64,000 nucleotides of DNA, taken from assembly GCA_023404955.1 (NCBI GenBank), contig JAEXZY010000152.1, positions 1 through 64,000 of the forward strand, written 5' to 3'. This stretch comes from Actinomycetes bacterium (GTDB lineage: Bacteria > Actinomycetota > Actinomycetes > Mycobacteriales > Mycobacteriaceae). The notes under the pieces are model-generated. The model was not told the origin of the DNA. It was given only the letters and a program-made list of their open reading frames with translations, and searched no databases. Position numbers and translations under genes: made by a program. Positions 18,401 to 27,458 of this stretch are shown piece by piece (the first letter of the stretch is position 1; each line of letters starts with the position of its first letter).

Positions 18401-19243
18401 ATGTCTGAACAGAGTGTGTACGGGGCTGCCGCCCACACCGCTGCTCCGCGGACCAAGATCCGCACCCATCACCTCGCCACGTGGAAATCCGAAGGCCACA
18501 AGTGGGCGATGCTGACGGCGTACGACTTCTCGACCGCCCGAGTGTTCGACGAGGCCGAGATTCCGGTGCTCCTCGTGGGCGACTCGGCGGCCAACGTCGT
18601 GTACGGCTACGACACCACCGTGCCGGTCACGATCGACGAGCTGATCCCGCTGGTGCGCGGTGTCGTTCGGGGTGCCCCGCACGCGCTGGTCGTGGCCGAT
18701 CTGCCGTTCGGCAGCTACGAGGCCGGTCCGGCGCAGGCTCTGGCGACCGCCACCCGGTTCCTGAAGGAGACGGGCGCGCACGCGGTCAAGCTCGAGGGCG
18801 GCGAGCGGGTGGCCGAGCAGATCGCCACCGTGTCGGCCGCCGGTATCCCGGTGATGGCGCACATCGGTTTCACCCCGCAGAGCGTGAACGGGCTGGGCGG
18901 CTTCAAGGTGCAGGGTCGCGGTGACGGCGCCGAGCAGACGATCCACGACGCGATCGCCGTGCAGGAAGCCGGCGCGTTCGCGGTGGTGATGGAGATGGTG
19001 CCCGCCGAGCTGGCCACGCAGATCACCGGCAAGCTGACCATCCCGACGGTCGGCATCGGCGCCGGCCCCAACTGCGACGGCCAGGTGCTCGTCTGGCAGG
19101 ACATGGCCGGCATGACCAGCGGCCGCACCGCGAAGTTCGTCAAGAAGTTCGGTGCGGTCGGCGACGAACTGCGACGCGCTGCAACGCAATACGCAGCCGA
19201 GGTGGCCACCGGAGCGTTCCCCGCCGAGGAGCACTCCTTCTAG
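18401..19243 (+). CDS. panB: 3-methyl-2-oxobutanoate hydroxymethyltransferase
   Basis: A 280-residue ketopantoate hydroxymethyltransferase, first step of pantothenate/CoA synthesis (alpha-ketoisovalerate + methylene-THF to ketopantoate). Conserved segments include MLTAYDFSTARVFDEA, the metal-ligand region LLVGDSAANVVYGYD, VVADLPFGSYE, AVKLEGG, MAHIGFTPQ and the late IGIGAGPNCDGQVLVW. A GGAG ribosome site lies 6 bp before the ATG. The 157 bp shared with the divergent DGAT gene must hold both promoters; no clear sigma-70 boxes were seen. Confidence 0.96.
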   Translation: MSEQSVYGAAAHTAAPRTKIRTHHLATWKSEGHKWAMLTAYDFSTARVFDEAEIPVLLVGDSAANVVYGYDTTVPVTIDELIPLVRGVVRGAPHALVVADLPFGSYEAGPAQALATATRFLKETGAHAVKLEGGERVAEQIATVSAAGIPVMAHIGFTPQSVNGLGGFKVQGRGDGAEQTIHDAIAVQEAGAFAVVMEMVPAELATQITGKLTIPTVGIGAGPNCDGQVLVWQDMAGMTSGRTAKFVKKFGAVGDELRRAATQYAAEVATGAFPAEEHSF

Positions 19244-19246
19244 CCG

Positions 19247-20026
19247 TCAGGCGAAGCCGGGTGTGCGCTTCGCCAGGAACGCATCGACACCCTCACGGCC
19301 GTCGGCGGATTCGGCGCGCCGGGCGATCAGCCGGCCCTCGAGCTCCATCTGGGCCTCGAGCCCGTTGCCGAAGCTGTCGTGCAGCAGCGCCTTGACGCCG
19401 CCGTTGGCGCCGCCCGAGGTCTGCAGCATCGCCGCGGCGAGATCGTCGACGCGCTGCGCGAGCGCGTCGTCGGCGACCACCTCGGTGAGAAGGCCCCATT
19501 GCAGGGCCTCCTGGGCGGACAGCTTGCGATTGGTGAGCATCAGCTCCTTGGCCCGCGCCATCCCCACCAGGCGCGGCAGCACGTAGCTGGCGCTGCCGTC
19601 GGGCGTCAGACCGACCCGCGTGTAGGCCATCGTGAAGGAAGACGATTCCGCGGCGACGGTGAGATCTCCCAGGACCGCCAACGAGAATCCCGCGCCGGCC
19701 GCAGCGCCGTTGACCGCGGTGATCACCACCGCGTCGCACCGCGCGAGGGTCGAAATCGCACGGTGCAGGTCGTCGGCGACGCCCTTGAGGTGACGGCCGC
19801 GGTGCGGAGCGGCGGCGAAGTCCTTGAGATCGCCTCCGGCGCTGAAGAATCGGCCGGCACCGGTGATGACGACGACCTTGACCGCGGGGTCGTCGCACGC
19901 GGCGGCCGCGATCGCGAGCTCGCGCGCCATCTCGGCGTTGATCCCGTTGGCGGCGTCGGGACGGTTCAGGGTCAGGCGCACCAACCCTGCGCTGCGCTGC
20001 ACGTCGATGGTGTGGAAGTCGCTCAC
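19247..20026 (-). CDS. enoyl-CoA hydratase/isomerase family protein
   Basis: A 259-residue crotonase-fold protein, the usual length for enoyl-CoA hydratases. The oxyanion-hole segments are GAGRFFSAGGDLKDF and AVNGAAAGAGFSLAVLGDL. The start is GTG 20026 (VSDFHTIDV); the frame upstream lacks family similarity. It follows the fatty-acyl-AMP ligase gene by 25 bp on the same strand, so they are probably one operon. Hydratase versus isomerase activity cannot be settled, since the catalytic acidic residues of classical hydratases are not obvious. Confidence 0.85.
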   Translation of the reverse strand: MSDFHTIDVQRSAGLVRLTLNRPDAANGINAEMARELAIAAAACDDPAVKVVVITGAGRFFSAGGDLKDFAAAPHRGRHLKGVADDLHRAISTLARCDAVVITAVNGAAAGAGFSLAVLGDLTVAAESSSFTMAYTRVGLTPDGSASYVLPRLVGMARAKELMLTNRKLSAQEALQWGLLTEVVADDALAQRVDDLAAAMLQTSGGANGGVKALLHDSFGNGLEAQMELEGRLIARRAESADGREGVDAFLAKRTPGFA

Positions 20027-20051
20027 ACCGCCGACGGTATCGCGCGTCGCC

Positions 20052-21833
20052 CTACAGGGTGCCGTCGAGGTAGCGCGCCCGGCAGGCCCGGCGCGCCAAC
20101 TTGCCGCTCGTCGTCCGCGGAATGACGCCCGCGGCAACGAGTTTGATGTCGGCGAGCGGGATTGCGTGGCGTCGCGAGACCGCAGCGCGGATGGCCTCGA
20201 CGATGGGGGCGGCATCGGCGCGCCCCGCGCCGGGCGCGCGTTCGGCGACGATCACCACCTCTTCGCGACCGACACCGGGCACGGAGAACGCGGTGACGAA
20301 GCCGGACCGCACGGCCTTGGAGGCCGCGGAGACGGTCGCCTCGATGTCCTGCGGATAGTGGTTGCGGCCGTCGACGATCACCAGATCCTTGACCCGTCCG
20401 GTGATGTGCAGCTGGCCGTCGATGTAGACGCCGAGGTCGCCGGTGCGCAACCACAGTCCGCTCTCGGCCGCGCCGTCGGCGTGGCTGGACTCGGTCAGGC
20501 GGGACTGCAGCTTGTTGCGGAAGGTCAGCTCGGTTTCGTCGGTGCGGTTCCAGTACCCGCGGCCGATGTTGTCGCCGTGCAGCCAGATCTCACCGACCCG
20601 TCCGTCAGGCAACTCGGCGTCAGTCTGCGGGTCGACGATCACCGCCCATTGGCTGCGCGCGATCTGACCGCACGACACGCTGACCACGGCGTCGGGATCG
20701 TCGGCGCTGACCTGGACAGCGTCTCCCCCGCCCAGCGCGTCCCGGTCGAGGTGGACGGCCTTGGGCGCGGACCCGGACTCGGTGGTGGAGACGAACAGCG
20801 TGGCCTCGGCCATCCCGTAGGACGGTTTGATCGCCGCAGGGTCCAGGCCGTACGGCGCGAAGGCATCGACGAAGGCGTCGACCGACGCCATGCTGACCGG
20901 CTCGGAGCCATTGATCAGGCCGGCCACGTTGCTGAGGTCGAGCGCGTCGCCGGCGGGCGGGCGGCCGCGCTGCGCGGCGAGTTCGAACGCGAAGTTGGGT
21001 GCCGCCGCGAAGGTCGGCTTGTCCGACGCGCCGAGCTCCCGGATCCAGCGGTAGGGCCGCCGCACGAACGCGACCGGTGACATCAGCGTGATGTGGGCGC
21101 CCAGCAGTGCCGGGAACATGATCATCAGCAGACCCATGTCGTGGAACAGCGGCAGCCAGCTCACGCTGCGGGTGTTCCAGTCCAGGCCAACGGATTCGAT
21201 CATCTGCACCACGTTGGTGGCGGCGCCGCGGTGGGTGATCTCGACGCCGGCGGGCGTACGCGTGGACCCGGATGTGTACTGCAGGTAGGCGATGTCGTCG
21301 GTGCCGATGCGGACCGGTGTGAAGTGTTCGCCGACGGCGTCGGGGACCGCATCGACGGCGATCATCCGCGGCCGTCGGTCGCGCGGGATGGTGCGTAGGA
21401 AGTCGCGCACCGGCGCGGCGGCCGCTGTGGTGGTCAGCACGACGGTCGGCTGTGCATCGCCGAGCACGGCTTCGAGGCGTTCGGTGTGCCCGGGCAGCTC
21501 GGGGGCGAACAGCGGGACCGCGATGCCGCCGGCCTGGATGGCGGCGAAGAACCCGACCACGTACTCCACGCCCTGCGGGGCGAGGATGGCGATCCGGTCG
21601 CCGGTGTCGGTGATCTGCTGGAGTCGGGCACTGACGGCGCGGAGTCGAGTGCGCATCTGCGACCACGTCAGCTCGACCGTGCAGTCCCGTTCGTAGTCGA
21701 GATAGCGGTAGGCAGGCGCCTCGCCCGACTGCTCAGCGTGGCGATCCATGAACGACGTCAGCGTGACTCCGGCAGGAATCTCGATGTTGCCTTCGGCGTC
21801 GAGATAATCCTCGAGCCTCATCTCTGGACTCAT
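20052..21833 (-). CDS. fatty-acyl-AMP ligase (FadD family)
   Basis: A 593-residue adenylate-forming enzyme of the FAAL type, which activates a fatty acid to acyl-AMP for transfer to an acyl carrier protein. The P-loop is YLQYTSGSTRTPAG. It has the FAAL-typical WLPLFHDMGL segment and ends LARRACRARYLDGTL. The C-terminal hinge region reads GRVKDLVIVDGRNHYPQDIE, as in mycobacterial FAALs. Unlike FadD26/32 it has no polyketide synthase next to it; only an enoyl-CoA hydratase follows. The partner carrier protein must be encoded elsewhere. Confidence 0.88.
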   Translation of the reverse strand: MSPEMRLEDYLDAEGNIEIPAGVTLTSFMDRHAEQSGEAPAYRYLDYERDCTVELTWSQMRTRLRAVSARLQQITDTGDRIAILAPQGVEYVVGFFAAIQAGGIAVPLFAPELPGHTERLEAVLGDAQPTVVLTTTAAAAPVRDFLRTIPRDRRPRMIAVDAVPDAVGEHFTPVRIGTDDIAYLQYTSGSTRTPAGVEITHRGAATNVVQMIESVGLDWNTRSVSWLPLFHDMGLLMIMFPALLGAHITLMSPVAFVRRPYRWIRELGASDKPTFAAAPNFAFELAAQRGRPPAGDALDLSNVAGLINGSEPVSMASVDAFVDAFAPYGLDPAAIKPSYGMAEATLFVSTTESGSAPKAVHLDRDALGGGDAVQVSADDPDAVVSVSCGQIARSQWAVIVDPQTDAELPDGRVGEIWLHGDNIGRGYWNRTDETELTFRNKLQSRLTESSHADGAAESGLWLRTGDLGVYIDGQLHITGRVKDLVIVDGRNHYPQDIEATVSAASKAVRSGFVTAFSVPGVGREEVVIVAERAPGAGRADAAPIVEAIRAAVSRRHAIPLADIKLVAAGVIPRTTSGKLARRACRARYLDGTL

Positions 21834-21984
21834 AAGAGAATTGTAAGAGTCGCCGGTGGCGCCGCGCGCACGTGTCCGGCGCGTCCGGTGTCGAGTCGAT
21901 TCCGGTTCGATAACGGCGACCGGGTTTGCGGTTCATCTGCGTGTGGCAGTCTTGTGGCCCCCCTCCCGCGAAACGAAGGTGTTC

Positions 21985-23469
21985 ATGCCCGGCCGAACGT
22001 CCGATATGTCCAGGTACACCGAGACAGAGCGCAAGTTCGACGTCGACGATGCGACGGTGTCGCCGTCGTTCGACGGCCTCGCCGCGGTGTCCCGTGCCGA
22101 GCGGTCGCCGTCACAGTCGCTCGACGCTGTCTACTACGACACATCGGCTCACGACCTGGCCCGTCACCGGATCACGCTGCGCCGCCGCACGGGCGGAACC
22201 GACGCCGGATGGCACCTGAAGCTGCCGGCCGGACAGGACAGCCGCACCGAGGTTCGGCTTCCGCTCGAGGACGGCACGCCGGCGCATCCGCAGGTGCCCG
22301 ACGACCTGCGCGACCTCGTCCTCGCGATCGTCCGGGATCGCGGGCTGGCTCCGGTCGCCAAGATCAGCACCGTGCGAGAGGTCACTATGCTCTACGGCGC
22401 CGACGGGTCTGAGGTGGCCGAGTTCTGCGATGACCATGTGACCGCGGGCGCGGTCGGCGGCGAGGAGCAGCACTGGCGGGAGTGGGAGCTGGAGCTCGCC
22501 GAGGGCGCTGACCGCGGACTGTTCAAACCGCTGACTCGTCGTCTGCTCGACGCGGGGGCCCGCGCGGCGAGCCACGGCTCGAAGCTGGGGCGAGTGCTCG
22601 CGACTCCGGCCGACGACGCACCCGCGGTCCTGGACGATCCGGTGCATCGCGCGGTGGCCGAACAGGTCCGCGAGCTCGTCGAATGGGACCGCGCCGTGCG
22701 CGCGGACGTTTACGACTCGGTGCACCAGATGCGCGTGACGACACGCAAGATCCGCAGCCTGCTGCAGTCCTCGGAGGGGGCGTTCGGCATCACCGACGAT
22801 TCGTGGGTGCTCGCGGAACTGCGAGAGCTCGCGGGCGTGCTCGGGGTGGCGCGCGATGCGGAGGTGCTGGCCGAGCGGTATGAGCAGGCGCTCGACGGGT
22901 TGCCCGACGACCTCGTCCGCGGACCGGTGCGCGAGCGGCTGGTGGAGGGCGCCAAGAAGCGCTACCAGACGGGGTGGAAGCGGTCGCTGGCCGCGATGCG
23001 GACGCCCCGGTACTTCCGGCTGTTGGAAGCGCTGGAGGAGCTGACGACGGCCGAGCCGTCGCTGGCACCGGGCGAGGAACCCACCGAGGTGACCATCGAC
23101 TCGGCGTACAAGCGGGTGCGCAAGGCGGCGAAGAAGGCGAGCAAGGTCGCGGACGACGCCGAGCACGCCGATGAGGCGCTGCACAAGATCCGTAAGCGTG
23201 CGAAGCAGCTGCGCTACACCGCCGCGGCCACCGGCAAGTCGAAGGTGGCCGACCGGGCGAAGGCGATCCAGTCGCTGCTGGGCGATCACCAGGACAGCGT
23301 GGTGAGCCGGGCTCATCTGAGCCGGCAGGCCGAACAGGCGCACGCGGCGGGCGAGGACACCTTCACCTACGGGCTGCTGTATCAGCAGGAACACGAGCTG
23401 GCGGTGCGCTGCGAGGAGCAGGTGGCCGACGCGCTCGAGCAGCTGGCGAAGGCCGTCAAGAAGGCCTGA
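21985..23469 (+). CDS. CYTH and CHAD domain-containing protein
   Basis: A 494-residue protein with an N-terminal CYTH domain (about 1-200), marked by the ETERKFDV signature of triphosphate tunnel enzymes, and a C-terminal CHAD domain (about 210-490) with the His-rich helices VHQMRVTTRKIRSLL and LHKIRKRAKQLRY. CHAD domains bind polyphosphate, and CYTH domains hydrolyse inorganic or nucleoside triphosphates, so a role in polyphosphate metabolism is likely. ATG 21985 follows GAAGG at a good distance. This is the Rv2226 position, next to rnpB as in M. tuberculosis. Confidence 0.9.
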   Translation: MPGRTSDMSRYTETERKFDVDDATVSPSFDGLAAVSRAERSPSQSLDAVYYDTSAHDLARHRITLRRRTGGTDAGWHLKLPAGQDSRTEVRLPLEDGTPAHPQVPDDLRDLVLAIVRDRGLAPVAKISTVREVTMLYGADGSEVAEFCDDHVTAGAVGGEEQHWREWELELAEGADRGLFKPLTRRLLDAGARAASHGSKLGRVLATPADDAPAVLDDPVHRAVAEQVRELVEWDRAVRADVYDSVHQMRVTTRKIRSLLQSSEGAFGITDDSWVLAELRELAGVLGVARDAEVLAERYEQALDGLPDDLVRGPVRERLVEGAKKRYQTGWKRSLAAMRTPRYFRLLEALEELTTAEPSLAPGEEPTEVTIDSAYKRVRKAAKKASKVADDAEHADEALHKIRKRAKQLRYTAAATGKSKVADRAKAIQSLLGDHQDSVVSRAHLSRQAEQAHAAGEDTFTYGLLYQQEHELAVRCEEQVADALEQLAKAVKKA

Positions 23470-23480
23470 CCCCGCGAGGG

Positions 23481-23917
<437 letters not shown>

Positions 23918-23971
23918 TGACAACGTAGCGCTTGCGGCGGCGATTCCGGTAACGGATGCGCACGCCTGATG

Positions 23972-25270
23972 TCAGGCGCTGCGTTTGAGTTCGACACCCA
24001 GTTCCACGATGTCGATGCTGAGTCGTCCTTCGATGACGCTGTAGCGGCGGCGTATCGAGGGTCCGGGTAGGGGTGGTGCGGTGGAGTGGTAGGTCGCGCC
24101 GGTGGGGGTGGTGTAGGTGGCGGTGTGCCGGCCCTGGGTGTGGTGGGTGGTGACGGTCCAGCCGGGGGCTTCTTTGGCGTAGTTGCAGGCTGCGCAGGAA
24201 CCCAGTCCGTTGAGCGCGCTTGTCTTGCCGCCCGTGCGGGCGGGGGTGGCGTGGTCGTGGTGGCGGATGGGGGCGTCGCAGTAGGGGGTGCGGCAGGTTT
24301 GGTCGCGCAGGCCGATGAATGTGGCCAGCCCTTTCGGGAAGATCCGGGCCTTGGATTCCATCGCGACCAGCTGTCCGCTGCTGGGGTGGCGGTAGAGCCG
24401 CCGCAGCGTGGCTTTTGCGCTCTCGTCGGCCACGGTGTCGGACACCAGCTCACGAACGACCGCGGCGGGCACGGGCCCGTAGCCGTCGACCCAGCCCGGG
24501 GAATCGTCGTCGCCGAGCAGGGTGGTGTCGGCCATGACCAGGTTGACCGCGATCGGCACCGGCGTCTCGGCCGGACGGGCGGTCACCCGCTCATACAGGG
24601 TGTCGGTCATGATCTGCCCGCGCGGGCGGCCGTCCCCGCACAGGTCGGCGTCGCGTTTGAGGGCGGCGTACACGCCGATGCCTTGTGCTAGGGGCATCAG
24701 GGCGGTCAGGTAGACCATGCCGTTGGGTGCGGGTCGGGTCGACACCCGCGCTGAGGCCGCCGCCCGCTCTTTGCGCTGCACGACCGCGGCGGCGTCCAAC
24801 CGGGCCGCGATCGCCGCAGCGGCGGCCTCGATGCGCGCATTGCCCAACCCGACCAGCCCCTGCTGATCTGCGCACAGTTCGGCGTCCAGCGTCCGGCGGT
24901 CCTCGACGGTCAGGCAGGCCGACTGTTTGACGATCAGCGTGGCTCGGTATTCGGTCAACACGCCGGATTCGAGCGCGGCCAGCGTGTGGGGCATTTCGTG
25001 CACCAGGGCCTGGGCGAAGCCGAGGTGCTGGTGACCGCGGGCTGGGGAATCCACCCGGGCCAGCGCGACTTCGGAGGCCAGCCCCCGCCCGCGTTTCCGC
25101 GCGGGCATCCCCGCCTCGGCCTCAGAAGCCCGCCGTTTCTCCGCCCACAAGGCGGTGGCGCGAGCCTGCATCGCGGCCGCGGTGGCCTTGAGCCGTTCGC
25201 AGCCCGCCACGACCTCGCGCAGCTCGGCCTCCGAGGCCGAACCATCGAAATCGAACACCTGTGCGAACAT
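23972..25270 (-). CDS. 13E12-type DUF222 / HNH endonuclease domain protein
   Basis: A 432-residue member of the mycobacterial 13E12 repeat family. An N-terminal DUF222 helical region (about 10-290) precedes a C-terminal HNH nuclease motif: CRTPYCDAPIRHHDHATP followed by NGLGSCAACNYAKE. The family is present in many copies in mycobacterial genomes and is linked to mobile or repetitive DNA, though its function is not known. It lies between rnpB and a methyltransferase gene with no operon partner. Confidence 0.85.
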   Translation of the reverse strand: MFAQVFDFDGSASEAELREVVAGCERLKATAAAMQARATALWAEKRRASEAEAGMPARKRGRGLASEVALARVDSPARGHQHLGFAQALVHEMPHTLAALESGVLTEYRATLIVKQSACLTVEDRRTLDAELCADQQGLVGLGNARIEAAAAAIAARLDAAAVVQRKERAAASARVSTRPAPNGMVYLTALMPLAQGIGVYAALKRDADLCGDGRPRGQIMTDTLYERVTARPAETPVPIAVNLVMADTTLLGDDDSPGWVDGYGPVPAAVVRELVSDTVADESAKATLRRLYRHPSSGQLVAMESKARIFPKGLATFIGLRDQTCRTPYCDAPIRHHDHATPARTGGKTSALNGLGSCAACNYAKEAPGWTVTTHHTQGRHTATYTTPTGATYHSTAPPLPGPSIRRRYSVIEGRLSIDIVELGVELKRSA

Positions 25271-25279
25271 GCCTCGAGA

Positions 25280-25918
25280 CTAGCGCGGTCCTCCGACATG
25301 TCGGCGTCTGAGCACGATCAGGTTGTCGATCAGCACCGCCTGCTCACCGTCCGGCCCGACTGCCTCACGCTCGACGGGCTCCGCGCGCATCGTCTCCCAC
25401 TGACCGGGGCCAGCATCGATCTGAGCCAGCACACCGTCGACGGTGGGGAACTCGTGGTCGTGCGCCAGGTTCGACCACGGTGGCGCGGCGCCGTGGTCGA
25501 CGATGATCAGCACTCCGCCCGGCGCCACGGCGCGAGCGGCGGCGGCGAAGATGCGCTCTCTGTCGAGGTGCACGAACGATTGCAGGAACTGCGCCGACAC
25601 CAGATCGAAGGTGCCTTCCGGGAAGTCCTCGGAGAGGTTCATCTGCTGCAACCGAACTCTGTCGACCACACCTCGCCGGGCCGCTTCCTCGTCGGCTCGG
25701 CTCAGCGCCGTCTCGGAGATGTCCACTCCCAGTGCCTGCCAACCTTTTTCAGCCAGCCACAGCACGTCGGCCCCCTCGCCGCACCCGAGATCGAGCGCCC
25801 GACCCGGCGGCAGCGGGCCCGCCACCTCCGCGAGCCACGGATTGACTCGGCCACTCCACACCCGCTCCCGTTCGCCGTACCGAGCCTCCCATTGCGCTTT
25901 CACGTCGTCCGTACTCAT
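25280..25918 (-). CDS. class I SAM-dependent methyltransferase
   Basis: A 212-residue methyltransferase. SAM motif I is ALDLGCGEGADVLWLAEKG, motif II is around GVDIS, and the later acidic strand is TFDLVSAQFLQSF. The ATG overlaps the stop of the flavoprotein gene (ATGA), so they are co-translated. Small methyltransferases coupled to such flavoproteins are common in actinobacteria; the substrate is unknown. Confidence 0.87.
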   Translation of the reverse strand: MSTDDVKAQWEARYGERERVWSGRVNPWLAEVAGPLPPGRALDLGCGEGADVLWLAEKGWQALGVDISETALSRADEEAARRGVVDRVRLQQMNLSEDFPEGTFDLVSAQFLQSFVHLDRERIFAAAARAVAPGGVLIIVDHGAAPPWSNLAHDHEFPTVDGVLAQIDAGPGQWETMRAEPVEREAVGPDGEQAVLIDNLIVLRRRHVGGPR

Positions 25919-26826
25919 GCACCCTCCTCCATCTCACTGCGGACAATCGAAGCGGCAGCGCCAGATCCCGATGCGATCGCTGCTGCCACCTGCGGCATCG
26001 ATACGCTCGTATCCCCCGCCGCGAACACCCCGGGCACCGAGGTCTGCCACATCGCGTCCACCGCAACAGATTCCGCCGACACCGGACTCGGCGGCGCGAG
26101 AGTCACACCGAGCGCTTGCGCCAGTCCGTTGCGCTGACGCAGCGTGATCGCCACCAGCAACCCCCGCCGGTTCAGCGTGGCCCCGTCCTCGAACACGATG
26201 GCATCGAGCTGCCCGTCCGCACCCGACACGCGCGACACCAGACGCTCGTCGATCGCGATCCCGCGTGCCGCCAACTGCGCGCGATCGGCGTGACTCAGCT
26301 CGGCAGGCCCGTTCGACACGACGACGACGTCATTGCTCCAGCGCTTCAACAGAGTCGCCATGTGCACCGCCCTCTCCCCCTTCGCGAGCACGCCGAGGGG
26401 TTGATCGCGGACTTCCCAGCCGTGGCAGAACGGGCAGTGGAACACCGACCGGCCCCAGAACTCGTCGAGGCCGGGGACGCTCGGCAGCTGGTAGCGCATG
26501 CCGGTCGCCAGCAGGACTCGCCGCACCTGTTCGGTTCCGCCGTCGGCCATCCCAACCGTGAAGCCGCCTTCGTGTGGGATCACCGAGACGACTTCACCGC
26601 CGCGGACTTCGACCGACGGATATCGGATCAGTTCGTCGCGACCCGTCGCGTACAGCTGCGCCGGCGATACCCCGTCGAAGCCGAGGAGTCCGCCGACGCC
26701 GTGCGCGGGCAGGTTGCTCTGCTCGCCGGCGTCCACCACGAGTGTTTGCATCCGCGCCCGGCCCAGCACCAGCGCGGCGCTCAGTCCGGCGGCCCCGCCG
26801 CCGATCACCACACAGTCCTTAGTCAT
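25915..26826 (-). CDS. thioredoxin reductase-like FAD oxidoreductase
   Basis: A 303-residue flavoprotein resembling low-molecular-weight thioredoxin reductase. The FAD motif is VVIGGGAAGLSAALVLGRAR, a redox pair Cys131-Pro-Phe-Cys134 lies in FHCPFCHGWE, and the C-terminal FAD segment is VPGVFAAGDTSV. The canonical NADPH motif GxGxxA between them is not evident (GVLAKGERAVHMATLL), so electron donor use is uncertain. ATG 26826 begins the FAD strand. The gene is divergent from an XRE-cupin regulator 47 bp away and overlaps the methyltransferase gene by 4 bp. Confidence 0.87.
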   Translation of the reverse strand: MTKDCVVIGGGAAGLSAALVLGRARMQTLVVDAGEQSNLPAHGVGGLLGFDGVSPAQLYATGRDELIRYPSVEVRGGEVVSVIPHEGGFTVGMADGGTEQVRRVLLATGMRYQLPSVPGLDEFWGRSVFHCPFCHGWEVRDQPLGVLAKGERAVHMATLLKRWSNDVVVVSNGPAELSHADRAQLAARGIAIDERLVSRVSGADGQLDAIVFEDGATLNRRGLLVAITLRQRNGLAQALGVTLAPPSPVSAESVAVDAMWQTSVPGVFAAGDTSVSMPQVAAAIASGSGAAASIVRSEMEEGA

Positions 26827-26867
26827 GTCCCCACCTTGCTCGCGGCGGCTACATTCTGCCAAGCTCT

Positions 26868-26884
26868 TTTGCCATGCAGGCAAA
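26868..26884. promoter_or_regulatory. inverted repeat at the start of the XRE-cupin gene
   Basis: TTTGCC-ATGCA-GGCAAA forms perfect 6-bp arms around the start codon (26874) of the regulator gene. A further TGCCA half-site lies at 26857-26861. This looks like an operator through which the XRE-cupin protein could control itself and the divergent flavoprotein gene. Confidence 0.4.
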
Positions 26885-27458
26885 TGACGATGATGGAGTC
26901 GACGCCCGGGTGCGGCGCAGACTCCGCGAACTCCGCACCCAGCGAGGCATGACGCTCGACGACGTGGCGTCGCGGTCCAGCATCGACGTCTCCACGCTGA
27001 GCAGGCTGGAGTCAGGAAAGCGACGCCTGGCGCTCGATCACCTGCCGCGGCTGGCCCGCGCCCTGGCCGTCAGTACCGACGAGCTGCTGCGCGAACCCGA
27101 GGTCGACGATCCCCGCGTGCGCGGCACAGCCCACACGAGTCATCTGATCACGTTCTGGCCCTTGACCGGCCAGGGTCCCGCCGGCGGCCTGCATGCCTAC
27201 AGGATCCGGATCAGCGCGCGGCGGCGCACACCGCCCGAACAACTTCCGGTGCACGAGGGCCACGACTGGATGTATGTGCTGTCAGGGAGCATGCGCCTAC
27301 TGCTGGGCGATCACGACTTCACGATCAAACCCGGTGAGGCCGTGGAATTCTCGACGTGGACGCCGCACTGGTTCGGCACCGTCGACGGACCTGTCGAGGC
27401 GATCGCACTGTTCGGCCTCCACGGTGAGCGTGTGCACCTGCACACCGATCACAAATAG
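26874..27458 (+). CDS. XRE-family regulator with C-terminal cupin domain
   Basis: A 194-residue transcription factor. The N-terminal helix-turn-helix spans about residues 15-70 (LRELRTQRGMTLDDVASRSS and STLSRLESGKRRLALDHLPR). The cupin sensor domain covers about 110-190, with VHEGHDWMYVLSGSMRLLLGD and a C-terminal beta strand set. Such proteins usually sense a small ligand and control the adjacent gene; here that is the divergent flavoprotein-methyltransferase operon. The 3' end overlaps the convergent RNase H gene by 10 bp. Confidence 0.9.
   Translation: MQANDDDGVDARVRRRLRELRTQRGMTLDDVASRSSIDVSTLSRLESGKRRLALDHLPRLARALAVSTDELLREPEVDDPRVRGTAHTSHLITFWPLTGQGPAGGLHAYRIRISARRRTPPEQLPVHEGHDWMYVLSGSMRLLLGDHDFTIKPGEAVEFSTWTPHWFGTVDGPVEAIALFGLHGERVHLHTDHK

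Noticed and set aside
23972..25270. The HNH protein as part of a phage defence or homing system.
   Set aside because: It has the DUF222-HNH layout of the common mycobacterial 13E12 family and no partner genes for a defence system.
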